Below the pieces are notes generated by a model. That model saw nothing but the letters and a program-made list of their open reading frames with translations, had not been told where the DNA came from and did not search any database. Below are positions 24,778 through 35,665 of a DNA stretch of 64,000 nucleotides, piece after piece (within the stretch, counting starts at the first letter, position 1; the number at the start of each line of letters is the position of its first letter). This stretch comes from Suillus spraguei (lineage: Eukaryota; Basidiomycota; Agaricomycetes; Boletales; Suillaceae). Both the position numbers and the translations under genes were made by a program. The stretch is taken from NCBI GenBank assembly GCA_016800925.1, contig JABCPU010000136.1, positions 95,204 through 159,203 of the forward strand. The letters run 5' to 3'.

Positions 24778-25265
24778 GTCAGACCTTCTGGGGACTGTTT
24801 TGGATTTTCTGAGGTTAGGTGGGTTTGATGTGAGTAGCTGGGTGGCGCCCTTTGGGCGTCGGGAACGCTGTTGAGCGCAGGGCCTCGGTTGGTTTTTCGG
24901 GGTCCTAGTCGAGGTGCCACTTGGTTCAGGTCCAAGAAGCGATAATTTATATAATAATTGCAAATATATGCACCTGTAAGGTAGTATTTAGCATACATAC
25001 ATAAGTTCATGAATCCAACGAGAATCGCATTGAAAATCCGTTCTCGCAAGCTTAAGACTTCAAAGACTTGAAGTGGGTTGTTCAAAGTAAGCAGCGATTT
25101 TCACACGATTATCGAGTTTTGAATCGTCTCAATGATTATCATACGCAGAATCGCTCCATAATCGTTCACTCTGACTACCACTATCAATAATATTTCCGTC
25201 GCAACTGGTCGAAGTTCGGTTCAAAACAAATGCTAATCATTCGAAGTGAAGAGTAAACTAGATCC

Positions 25266-25480
25266 CTGCAGACGAAGTCCGGCCCTTTCCTCTAGTTGAT
25301 AACTCTTGCTGAAAAGGTTATTTGCAGCAGAGACGAGCAATCTTTGTGTACCGCAGGATGCAGTTAGTAACGCTGCCATATCGTCTATGCAGGGCATGTA
25401 TGCTGATCTACGTCGTATGATTGAGGACCAGATCCAGGACACATCCTATAGGGACAATCGCCGATCCATGATGAACATGT
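25266..25480 (+). pseudogene. 3' fragment of an A-like DUF6535 gene
   Basis: The frame at 25306-25480 matches the last ~60 residues of copy A (MQGMYADLRRMIED, then DTSYR-N-R), with small deletions. Nothing of the rest of the gene is present. The fragment lies just right of the TIR element, so a whole array unit was probably lost by deletion here. Confidence 0.75.
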
Positions 25481-25900
25481 ATACTTTTACGCACTTGTTT
25501 CGTGCGTCCGAAGTCTATTTTTATTCTTACTGATTCTTCTTGAGATGTCACAGTACTTTTAATTCTTACTTTGTGCTATACTATATACAGAGATGAAATC
25601 AATCATGTTCGTACGGAGCCCGGGAGATATATATGAAATGTTGGTGTCCAGTCTATTTTTATTCTTGCTGACTTTTCTTGAGATAGATCTGCACAACGTT
25701 TATAGTACTTTTGATTCTTACCTTGCATGAGGTATATACAAAGACAAAATCAATCATGTGCGGTATACGGAACCCGGGAGACACTTATATATGGAATATA
25801 TACCAAGTATACTCGCTTTCAATTCATTGCATTCGTGACTATTACTGATTGTGAAACCAGTGCACCACGAGGTTCCGTGCTACACGATGACTTTGGCGCT
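25481..25900. repeat. Spacer before copy D with an internal tandem duplication
   Basis: No gene. Two copies of a ~145-bp block lie at about 25515-25640 and 25655-25800 (GTCTATTTTTATTCTTRCTGA, then AAATCAATCATGT, then AGCCCGGGAGATATAT or its variant). Both are related to 8800-8960 after copy A. Confidence 0.6.
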
Positions 25901-26023
25901 AGATAAGAGCATGCTTCTGTGTCAAAATTGACGCGGCAAGAACATGCTTTTCTGATGCCGCAGTGCAGAATGCCAGCTATATATTTCCCCTCACTACTTT
26001 CCCATGTCCCCCCAGCCAAAATC
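25901..26023 (+). promoter_or_regulatory. Promoter region of DUF6535 copy D (shortened)
   Basis: AGATAAG at 25901-25907 and TATATA at 25978-25983 (46 nt before the ATG) are closer together than in the other copies. About 220 bp between them have been deleted relative to copy C. Confidence 0.5.
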
Positions 26024-28641
26024 ATGGCAAGCGCATCACCACAACCTAGTCCCCCACCTATGAGTACCGACCTCCTGATCAACGAGTAAGTAGCAACCTC
26101 GACTCAGTTGTCCATAACTTATGAACACGCAGGAAGGACCTTGACAAGAATATGTGAATACAAACCAATCAGCATGATATACTTGACGTCTGACTCTATT
26201 ATTTCAAAGGTCAAACACCCCAGAGCAGATCCAGGATGAACTCAGGTCGAATAACACGAATGAGAATCCTCCGGCGTCCATCGAGGGAAACCTTGCCAAG
26301 CATATGTAAATGTCAATTCATCAGCACGCCACACTTGACGTCTAACCATATATGTCCTCAAAGGTCGGACACGCTGGCGCAGATTCTCGATGTCCTCAAA
26401 GGATCGACAATCGCAGAAGAACGCGGAATAGATGTCAATTCAAAATTTTGGGCAACGTACAAGAAAGCTTCAACTGAGTACGACAACGACCTCCTCGGTC
26501 GGGCCAATGACGATATGGGCATTATTCTGACTTTTGTTTGTTTGTTTCTACATCTCTCAATGCAACTCTCACTGGCGTATTAGGCTGGTCTGTTCTCAGC
26601 TGTCAACTCTACCTTCATCGTCGGGATGCAGCCTAACCCAGGAGATACTACCAATGTCCTCCTCCTTCATCTAATTCAGATCAGTGCTAATGGCACAAAT
26701 TCCGTACCTGACATCAGCGCTCTTTCCTCATCTACGGGATTTTCTTCCTCGACGGTCTGGATGCAAACACTCGCCTACGCTAGCCTTGCATTTAGTGTCT
26801 TGGCTGCATTTGGAGCTGTCTTGGGCAAACAATGGCTGAACTCTTACAAGTCAGTTCGAGGACGAGGGTCTCTCGAAGAGCGTGGGATAGAGAGGCAGAT
26901 GAAGCTCGACGGAGTAAAATATTTCCGCCTGCAGACCATCCTGCAGGCATTCCTGATGCTGCTCCAGATGTCGCTCCTGCTCTTCGGCCTCTCGCTGAGC
27001 GCCAACATATGGGCCAAGCAAACTACAATATCCAGCATCATTATCTGCACTACAGCTTTTGGCATTCTCTTCTACGTGGGTACTATCCTCGTATCGGTGT
27101 TACGTCCGGATAGTCCATTCCAGACACCAGTCTCGGAACTAATTACAGCCATCTGCCAAAGATTTCTTCCAAAAAAATCTACAGAGATTCGTCGCACATT
27201 CGCCAAATCGTCGGCCATTCGCTGGATACTGGAGACATCGACGGACCCTGAAATTGTCGAGGCTGCAGCTATAATGATACCTTTCGTGCAATGGACCCCG
27301 AAGTTTGATGCTTCAGCAGCCTTTGCACGTCTACGTGATATTTTCGTGGCATGTCGTGACAGGGAAGAACTATATGTAAAGTATGGCAAAATCATGACCC
27401 ATCTTTGCATCCAGTCGATGGAAATCGATCAGAATCTTCTGTTGTTTTTTGGGGATGATAAATTTCAGGAAACACGGGATCATTTCATACGTGATGCGTT
27501 CGCAGATAGTCGTGCCGCCTATCATCGACTCAAGAATACACCGCTAGTGGAAGCAGTCACTCGACAGAAGCATCGGGCTGACACACGCACTGCTCTGAGG
27601 ACAATTGTTGTCTACGGTGTGGACAATCAACTCTCACGTCCGGACGATGAAGACCTGATTTGGATCGGTGATCTGCAGTGGCATGACAGTGACGGAAGTG
27701 CACCCAGCTGTCAAGAATTTGATTGGCTCGTCGATTACCTAGCTGGTGATGCAGAGCATCACGAAGACGATGAAACAAAAGGTGATGCTTTGCTTGTGCT
27801 GAGCGCCATGCAGGGACTGGGGAGCCCTTCCAAGCGACGGCCCTACATCAACTCCCTTATCCGCTGTATGCGCTCCACTAAACCTCCCCGAGTCCGGCAT
27901 ACCGCGCTTAGAGCTGTTTGTAAAGCTCGAGAAGAACTAGCTTCTATAACCAGTGCCCCGATACCACAGGGTATCAACGCGCAACTCCTGAACGAGTTTT
28001 CTCGTGCTCTTTTGACCGCCGTACGTCCATACGGTGACCAGACGATCTACGACGCTGGACCCGACGCCTCTTTCCACCTTGATCGAGACTCCTGCTACAT
28101 CCGCATCATCTGTGCCCTGACAAAGAGTGATGAGTGGTGTCAACGTCTGACCCGCGATGGCCATCTCGATCGGTGCATTTCCCTAGTTGACGAATATCAT
28201 CATTGTCACCATCTGGATGCCGCATCCTACCTTGTTATGGTCTTCGGGCGCATCAAGTCCTCGGGCAAGGATCTTCCTTTCAGTCCTGCCCAGAAGAGGT
28301 GGCGGCTACTCATCAAAAACGTATGGGACCACGTGAAATATTCCGCAGGGTATGACCTCCTCGATGGAATGCCTGACCTCGTGACAGCGACGAGTTTGAA
28401 CCTGACAGCCCCGGATAATGGTGTTCCGAGGAGGTGGTTTGCAGATCTCGCTGCAAAGGTGCATTCAACTTCGGTCGAATTGCAGCAGAACCAAGCGGAC
28501 TATGTGGATTATGGGATAGCGCAAGCTGCAATTAACGCTGCACTATCCTCTATTCAGGGTTTGGACGAGGAGCTGAGTCGTATAGTCAGGCAACGGAATA
28601 TATTGCAAGAGGGCGACTCGGATGGAACTTGGGAATCATGA
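26024..28641 (+). CDS. DUF6535 membrane protein, copy D
   Basis: Exons 26024-26085, 26133-26153, 26210-26305, 26364-26535 and 26584-28641 join in frame to 802 residues. The N-terminus MASASPQPSPPPMSTD is nearly that of C. The DUF6535 core with four hydrophobic helices is complete, and the C-terminal blocks (LSAMQGLGSP, RVRHTALRAV, DEWCQRLTRDGH, SSIQGLDEELS) are all present. I see no lesion. Introns are 47-58 nt; introns 2 and 3 resemble each other (see findings). The promoter region is shortened but keeps the GATA-type site and TATA box. Function is unknown. Confidence 0.88.
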
Positions 28642-29588
28642 AAGACATGCGTCCGTGGCGAAGTACTTTTACGTATTTGTTACACAGGTCGCAGTTCGTT
28701 CCTATGCTTAGATCAGCGCCTGGCTCATGAGATATGGGATGTTATTCACAGAATGGCTATATGGAATTTTCACTACGTTGTGCACACGACGATTGTAGTC
28801 CTGCTTTGTTTGTCAAGAAGTCAGCGACGTTCCGCAACTAGTGTTTTGGCGCTGCCATCATGTTAGGTATTGAGTATCACTTAGACAGCTTCTCCAATGA
28901 TAAATGTATTTGATCTCGAAGCCGAGCAGAAGGTGGACCTTCATTCAGGCCTTAGAAAGACTGTGGGTACAGAGTCAATGTGTATAACAGTTACATAAAA
29001 ACAAACAAATGAAAGATATCACGCTCGTGTGATAGAGGGAGACATGGGAATGCTGTCTGTTCTGCGTCTTCGTCCCCATAAGCCTGCAATTTAAGGCATC
29101 GTATGAGCGACATATTACAGCATATAAAGGCATGCTTACTCGTCAAAATAGGTGCCTCTTTGGATCGGCTCGTCTCTTGGCAAGTACTTTCCTGACCTTT
29201 CTCTCCGGGCAAGTGATGATGATGGGTACGGGGGGATTCGAGAGGCAATACTTTGACATGCTAAACACCTAGCGCGCCAAACACCGCACGGGCCAGGCTT
29301 GCATCGTATTGCGCTGGCCTCTCGTGCGACCATGAGTGAGTCTAGGCGGTACAAAGCAACCCTTCGCGTATGTGCCTCACTATCGTTCAACTGTCTGTAC
29401 CAGCACTAGCCTCTTATGAATAAGTCACAAGTTCTCGCAATAACTTCATCAATATCGATAGAGAACCGCGCGCTCGTTGTCATATTTCGGAAGACAGCGT
29501 AAATGGTTCTGCATCAAAGATCCTTGTTCTGTAGGGCTTTATCCCACCGTATGCTCCGAGACCATCAGTCATTTATACAGAAGGCGCC
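28642..29588. repeat. Array spacer downstream of copy D
   Basis: No gene seen. It is homologous to 12667-12900 and 16019-16700, and its later part (29360-29600) to 47830-48060 upstream of copy F (CACTAGCCTCTTATGA, ATCAATATCGATAGAGAACC). Relative to the F side, a segment near 29345 is missing. Confidence 0.65.
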
Positions 29589-29960
29589 AGATAAGAGCAT
29601 GCTTCTGTGTCAAAATTGACGCCAGTAACAACGATTGAGCAAGTCATATACTTACCGTCACAATTTGTCCCTCGCTTCCTCCAGTCGCTGATCTGGTATT
29701 TCTGCGTGCTCTTGAGAATCAAGAATGGTACACATGTGCGATAAGCCCATCCTTTAGGATGAGGTCCCTGGCAGATTTCAAGCGCCTGCTTCGAAGACCT
29801 GATTCTGCGGCACCTGCTGTGACAGCACAACCTGTTACATGGCATGGGCGTCAGATAAGGACATGGTTCTTTGATATACTGCGGAGTGCCGACTATATAT
29901 TTTGACATTTTTTTCCCTCCTACAGTGTGTATACTTTCCTACATTCCCTCAGCCTAAAAC
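29589..29960 (+). promoter_or_regulatory. Promoter region of DUF6535 copy E
   Basis: AGATAAG at 29589-29595 and again at 29853-29859. TATATA lies at 29894-29899, 67 nt before the start codon. Confidence 0.5.
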
Positions 29961-32525
29961 ATGACAAGTACACCGTCACGACACAGTCCCCTACCTACGG
30001 GTACCAATCCCCCGACCAACAAGTAAGTAGCAAGCTGGGCTCAGTTGTCCATCATACTCATGAGCACACAGGAATGTAAATGAGGGCGACGTTGTTAAGA
30101 ATATGTGAATGTCAGCCAATCAGTATGGTATACTTGACGTCTGACTCTATTATCTTTAAGGTCAAACACCCTGGAGGAGATCCGGGACGGACTCAAGGAG
30201 AACAAAAAGATGTGATCATTAACTTATTAGCACGCTATACTTGACATCTAAAAAGATTTTTCTTAAAGATCAGACACACTGAAGAACATTCTCGCTGTCC
30301 TCAAAGGATCAACCATCGCACAAGAAGGTGGAATAGATAATAATTCAAAGTTTTGGGCGACGTACAAGAAGGTTTCGACTGAGCACGATAACGAATTCCT
30401 TGAGCGGGCCAATGATGATATGGCCATCATTCTAACTTTCGTGTGTTTCTTTCCATGTCTCTTCATGCAACTCTCACAGGCGTATCAGTCTGGTCTACTT
30501 TCAGCCGTCATCTCCACCTTCATCGTCGGGATGCAGCCTAATCCAGGAGACACTACCAATGCTCTCCTCCTTTATCTGATTCAAATAACTGTTGATGGCA
30601 CAAATTCCGTATCCAGCATCAACACCCTTTCCTCATCTACGGGATTTTCCACTTCGACTACCTGGGTGCAAACATTTGCCTATGCTAGTCTCGGATTTAG
30701 CGTCTTGGCCGCGTTCGGAGCTGTCATGGGCAAACAATGGCTGAACTCTTACAAGTCAGTTGAAGGAGGATCTCTCGAAGAGCGTGGGATAGACAGGCAG
30801 ATAAAGCTAGATGGAGTAAAAAAATACCACCTACAGACCATCTTGCAGACATTCCTGGTGCTGCTCCAGATTTCGCTCTTGTTCTTCGGATTATCGCTAA
30901 GCGCCAACATGTGGGCCAAGCAAACCACCATTTTGAGCGTCATCATCGCTACCACAGCTATCGGTATTCTGTGCTATGCAGGCACTATGCTCCTGTCGGC
31001 ATTTCGGATGGACAGCCCTTTCCAGACACCGGGCTCGAAGCGACTTGCAGCCATCATTCACCCACACAAATCCACGTCAACTTATCGCATGTTCGCCAGA
31101 TCATCTGCCGTTCGCTGGATACTGGAGACATCGACGAACCTGGAAATTGTCGAGGCTGCAGCTATAATGATACCTGACGTGCAATGGACCCCGAATTTTG
31201 ATGCTTCAGCAGCCTTTGCGCGTTTGCGCGACATTTTCATGGTGTATCGTGAAAGGGAAGAAATGTGCGTGAAGTATGGCGAAATCATGGCCCATCTTTG
31301 CATCCAGTCAATAGAAATCGAGTCGAAACTTCTTTCGTTTCCTCGGGATAGCTATCGTAAATTTGTGGAAACATGGAGTCTTTTCATGTACAAAGCATTC
31401 TCTGATGGACGTGACGCCTATGTTGAGCTCAAGAAAACACAAGAACAGAAGCATCGGGCCAGTGCACGTAGTGCTCTCCGAAAAGTGCTTGTCTATGGAC
31501 TGAAGGATCAACTTTCACGTCCGGACGATGAAAACTTGATTTGGACCGGCAATCTGGTATGGCGGCGTTACAACTATCCGAGCCGTAGAGATTATGAATG
31601 GCTCGTCGATTACCTGGCGGATGAAGTAGAGCACCACGAATATGAAGATGATGAAACAAAAGGTGATGCTTTACTTGCACTGAGCGCCATGCGTGGACTA
31701 GGGAGCTCTGCCAAGCGATGGTCCTACGTCAGCTCGCTCATCCACTGTATGGGCTCCACCAGACCTCCTCGAGTCCGGCATGCCGCGCTTAGAGCTGTTT
31801 TTGAAGCTCGACAAGAATTGGCTTCTACAACCAGTGCCTTGATTCCACGAGATGTCAACGCCAAACTCCTAGATGAGCTTTCCTGCGCTCTTTTAACTGC
31901 CGTATGTCCAAATGGCGACCAGACAACCCGAAAAACTGGACCCGACGCCTTTTTCCGCATTGATCGAGACACTTGTTACATCCGCATCATCTATGCCCTG
32001 ACAAACTTTAACGATGAGTGGCGTCAACGTCTGCGTGATGGCCATCTCAAACGGTGCATTTCTCTGGTTGACCGATATCGTCATTTTCGTTCTTCGGATG
32101 CCATGCCCTGTTACCTTCTCGCAATATTTGAACGAATCAAACCATTGGACGAGGATCCTCCTTTCAATCCTGCCGAGAAGAAGTGGCGGCCACTCATCAA
32201 AGATGCATGGAATAACATAAAAAATTCCATGGCTGACCTCGTCAATGGAATACCAGCCCTCGTGAGAGCGACGAGGTTGAATTTGACAGCCTCAGACGAT
32301 GTTAATGATGTTCCGACGAAGTCATTTTCAGATCTCGCTGCAAACGTGCATGGGATTTGGGTCGATTTGCAGCGTAACCGAGCGAACTATGTGAAGGTTG
32401 GTATAGCTCAGGCCCCAGAAATTGACGACGCCCTATCCTTTACCAAGGGCTTGTACGACGAGCTGTGTCGCATTTTGGAGCAACGGAATAGATTGAAAAA
32501 GAACGGTAAAACTTTGGAATCATGA
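29961..32525 (+). CDS. DUF6535 membrane protein, copy E
   Basis: Exons 29961-30022, 30072-30104, 30161-30211, 30269-30440 and 30489-32525 give 784 residues beginning MTSTPSRHSP. The family core and four hydrophobic helices are intact, and the C-terminal region is collinear with C and D but more diverged. Exon 3 is shorter than in the others (51 nt). Intron 4 (30441-30488) is 48 nt and, unlike its homologues, ends in CAG rather than TAG. It therefore contains no in-frame stop, and retention would add 16 residues. By its sequence E is closest to F. Its downstream spacer is cut by the 12-kb insertion starting at 32773. Function is unknown. Confidence 0.86.
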
Positions 32526-32772
32526 AAGATATGTGTCTACGGCGCAGTTTTTTTATCCATTTGACATTATTCACGTACGTCGTGGTTCACTAATATTCAT
32601 TCCTATGCATAGATCAGCGTCTGGTTCATGGAATTGATGTTGTTTCTGACCACAGAATAGCTACAATTACAGTAAATTTTTACCTACCTCATGCCCATTA
32701 CGATTTTAGTTGTTATGCCTTGTCTGTCAAGAAGTCGGTGACCTGCGTTTTGGGGCTGCTATTAGGCTAGGC
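32526..32772. other. Left part of the E-F spacer
   Basis: Homologous to the spacer after D (GAAGTCGGTGACCTGC at about 32731). It stops at GGCTAGGC (32765-32772) and resumes at 44848. Confidence 0.65.
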
Positions 32773-33106
32773 CAGGCTATAGTGTCATTCTATTGCATTA
32801 AAACAGGGTAAGTATCAAGAAGTGGTGATGCAGGAGGGATGCTAAGTGTAAATTGCATTACCTTCTCACCCAAATCGGCAGTGTAATGCATTACTGATCC
32901 GCATCTTTGTTAGGTCCTTATATTGCCGGATATAGGTGACCATCCTCTCGGCCTTCAAAACTGTATTCCCGTGGTACCGGCTTGTTACTGGCCTTGCCTT
33001 CCTGACCTTGTTCCTGGCAACCCCACCCCCCCTACCCCACAGTGCATCCTATTCTTATGACACTCTTTTTAGTTGTGTAATTGCCATAAACTTTATGGCT
33101 CGAGTG

Positions 33107-33340
33107 TGATCATAGCGCGGGACTAGGCGTACAGCTGCCTACTACCAAGTCCAACGCGGAGATCTCCGTATATACAAAATTTTCTAAGTCCTTTATTGTG
33201 ATAGCGCGGGAGTTGCCGCTTCAGTGCCCAAGTGCAACGCGGAGATTTCTGTACGGAGATTTCTGTATATGCAAAAATTTCTAAGTCCCGGCTGCATTGC
33301 AATAGCTGTGTCCAGTAATACAGAGATTTCTCTTGTGTGC
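33107..33340 (+). repeat. Degenerate direct repeats near the left end of the KDZ block
   Basis: Two ~85-bp units start with ATAGCGCGGGA (about 33112 and 33202) and end with TTTCTAAGTCC. A further TTTCTAAGTCCCGGCTGCAT block (33276-33334) recurs at 33724-33783 on the other side of the MITE-bearing segment. Confidence 0.6.
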
Positions 33341-33720
33341 CGAGTACTAGGTAGGCAGCTCTGATAGTTAGCCTAGTTTAATGCATTACAAACAGGCTAA
33401 CACTTGTAGCCTCCATCAGGAAATTCGCACATTCCTTAACGTGCCCTTATGCGGACTTATTTACACTTAACTGCCTTGGTGAAATTGAATCTACTTGTCC
33501 AAAATTTCAACGTGAATGAATTCAGAAAAAAAAAGTTGAGATATATTAATATACATGTTTTATTGTATTTCGCACTCAAAAAATATAAGATATGCCAGGT
33601 GAATGATGTGAGAGAGAGCAAACAAGTTTTGAGATAAGTGAGTTAAGCTGATTAAGCACGTCAAGGAATGTGTGAATTTCCTGATGTCATTAATGCAACA
33701 CAGTTATATGGTAGGTACCA
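33336..33720 (+). repeat. Terminal-type direct repeat, left copy (contains a MITE)
   Basis: TGCCGAGTACTAGGTAGGCA through GGTAGGTACC. The same segment is present without the MITE at 44714-44818, close to the right end of the KDZ block. Both copies are in the same orientation. Confidence 0.7.
33414..33686. mobile_element. 273-bp MITE with 31-bp inverted ends and a TC target duplication
   Basis: Ends read CATCAGGAAATTCGCACATT and its inverted partner at 33656-33686, with two mismatches over 31 bp. TC flanks both sides (33412-33413, 33687-33688). The related segment at 44783-44784 has AGCCTCATTAATG uninterrupted, so it is an empty site. The inside is AT-rich and non-coding. Confidence 0.75.
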
Positions 33721-33893
33721 AAAAATTTCTAAGTCCCGGCTGCATTGCAATAGTCATGTCCAGTAATACAGAGAATTCTCTTGTGTGTATCACACACTTG
33801 AAACACCTTTATTGAACAAACTATATCAATTTCAATGATGATGATGCGGTCATGGTCAAGATTACATTATCGAGTCATAACTACAGTGGCTCA

Positions 33894-35488
33894 AAAAACT
33901 GTCCGCATGTTTTGACATTTTTCACTATCTATGATATTGTGTGAGAATGAACAAATTCCTCAAGGACATACTTATACCACATTGTAGTATGGCTTCAGGG
34001 CTTTTATTTGAGCCCTACACCGTGGGAATCGGCGGAGATATGGTGGAGATATAAGGCTTATAAAATGATGACTCATGTGGACAGTTTTTTGAGTGTATAT
34101 TAAAACTATATAAATCATTATTTATGACACCATAAAAATCATGCCACTATTATATAAATTATAAAGTGGTGTCATTATGTTATTTTATGACTATATCTAA
34201 CTATATAAACCAGAATATCTCATGTATCATAGTCATAATCACCATGAAAGCCATCTCCTCTGCTCAAAGAGATAATATCCTCTCTCTGTCTTATGCTGGC
34301 CTCTCTGCTCGCCAAATTTCCTCTAGAACTGGAGTATGCAAGTCCACTGTGGCCAAGTTCATCAAAGAAAGCCACCCAGACAAGGAAAACTCTTGTGGAA
34401 GACGTCCATCCAAGCTTACCTCTACTGACAAAAGGGCTATTATCCAACATATCACTACAGGAAAGGCTGATAATGCTGTCCAAGCCACCCATTATATCAA
34501 TTCCACCATCACTACCCCTGTCTCTTCACAAACTGTGAGGAATGTTCTCAAGGCAGCTCATCTCAAGGCAGTAACAAAGAAGAAAAAGCCTCTTCTCTCC
34601 AACCTCTCTGTCTGTTAGGCCATCTCCCTTCTTTTTCCATACATACACCTTCCCATCTGACCCAATCCTATTGATTTTGGTCTCATCTGACCATATAACA
34701 TGCTTCCAGTCCTCTACAGTCCAGTGTTGATGAGCTAAGGCAAAGGCTAGTCTTCTCTGCCTATGTTTGATGGAGAGAAGAGGCTTTTTCTTCTTTGTTA
34801 CTGCCTTGAGATGAGCTGCCTTGAGAACATTCCTCACAGTTTGTGAAGAGACAGGGGTAGTGATGGTGGAATTGATATAATGGGTGGCTTGGACAGCATT
34901 ATCAGCCTTTCCTGTAGTGATATGTTGGATAATAGCCCTTTTGTCAGTAGAGGTAAGCTTGGATGGACGTCCTCCACAAGAGTTTTCCTTGTCTGGGTGG
35001 CTTTCTTTGATGAACTTGGCCACATTGGACTTGCATACTCCAGTTCTAGAGGAAATTTGGCGAGCAGAGAGGCCAGCATAAGACAGAGAGAGGATATTAT
35101 CTCTTTGAGCAGAGGAGATGGCTTTCATGGTGATTATGACTATGATACATGAGATATTCTGGTTTATATAGTTAGATATAGTCATAAAATAACATAATGA
35201 CACCACTTTATAATTTATATAATAGTGGCATGATTTTTATGGTGTCATAAATAATGATTTATATAGTTTTAATATACACTCAAAAAACTGTCCACATGAG
35301 TCATCATTTTATAAGCCTTATATCTCCACCATATCTCCGCCGATTCCCACGGTGTAGGGCTCAAATAAAAGCCCTGAAGCCATACTACAATGTGGTATAA
35401 GTATGTCCTTGAGGAATTTGTTCATTCTCACACAATATCATAGATAGTGAAAAATGTCAAAACATGCGGACAGTTTTTTGAGCCACTG
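33894..35488. mobile_element. Palindromic (foldback) Tc1/mariner element
   Basis: TA duplications at 33892-33893 and 35489-35490. The left arm 33894-34600 and the right arm 34772-35488 are inverted copies of the same 5' half of a Tc1 element (outer tip CAGTGGCTCAAAAAACTGTC, inner tip, promoter, and transposase codons 1 to ~118). The 171-bp centre holds further minus-strand codons including WSDETKINRIGSDGKVYVW. Neither arm has the 3' half, so no functional transposase is encoded. Total length (1595 bp) is close to that of the two complete copies (1587 bp). Confidence 0.85.
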
Positions 35489-35665
35489 TATATACACTAA
35501 TCATCAAGTGACTCTGACAGATGCTGGATATCAAGAAAGATTATAGTCGTCGAGAGCGCGTGATTTACCCTCACTTGTGTCTCCTGCAATAAAAAGATCA
35601 ATGGGTAAAGAACATAGACAAAATTGTTGAACATACTTGTTAGAACCTATATCATTGCTGTGTCC

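Larger units (their letters stand above)
18684..24943 (-). mobile_element. LINE (APE-RT-RNaseH, Tad1-like), nearly full length
   Basis: Non-LTR retrotransposon on the minus strand with 5' UTR (about 166 nt), ORF1, ORF2, 3' UTR and a tail read as T-rich sequence at 18691-18703. It is flanked by the 10-bp direct repeat AATTTATATA (18674-18683 and 24944-24953). It lies inside the TIR element at 18040-25181. An intact ORF1 start suggests little or no 5' truncation. The clade assignment rests on domain order and is not tested by phylogeny. Confidence 0.88.
18040..25181. mobile_element. TIR element with perfect 34-bp inverted ends, split by a LINE
   Basis: The 34 bp at 18040-18073 (starting GTGGTAGTCAGAGTGAACG) recur as the exact reverse complement at 25148-25181. 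Inside both ends are many short CGATT/AATCG subterminal motifs, as in hAT-like elements. Without the LINE the element would be about 0.9 kb. I could not find a convincing target duplication, so superfamily and exact tips remain open. Confidence 0.65.

Noticed and set aside
22954..24963. Longer LINE ORF1 starting at 24963
   Set aside because: It begins with TTG and crosses the AATTTATATA target duplication, so its first residues come from flanking DNA. The ATG at 24777 was used.
18030..25190. 8-bp hAT-type target duplication around the 34-bp inverted ends
   Set aside because: Flanks GATACATT and TATCAATA do not match, so hAT membership is not claimed.
30420..30488. Copy E starting at the ATG in exon 4
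   Set aside because: The frame reads through intron 4. The conserved multi-exon 5' part with MTSTPS at 29961 matches the other copies.
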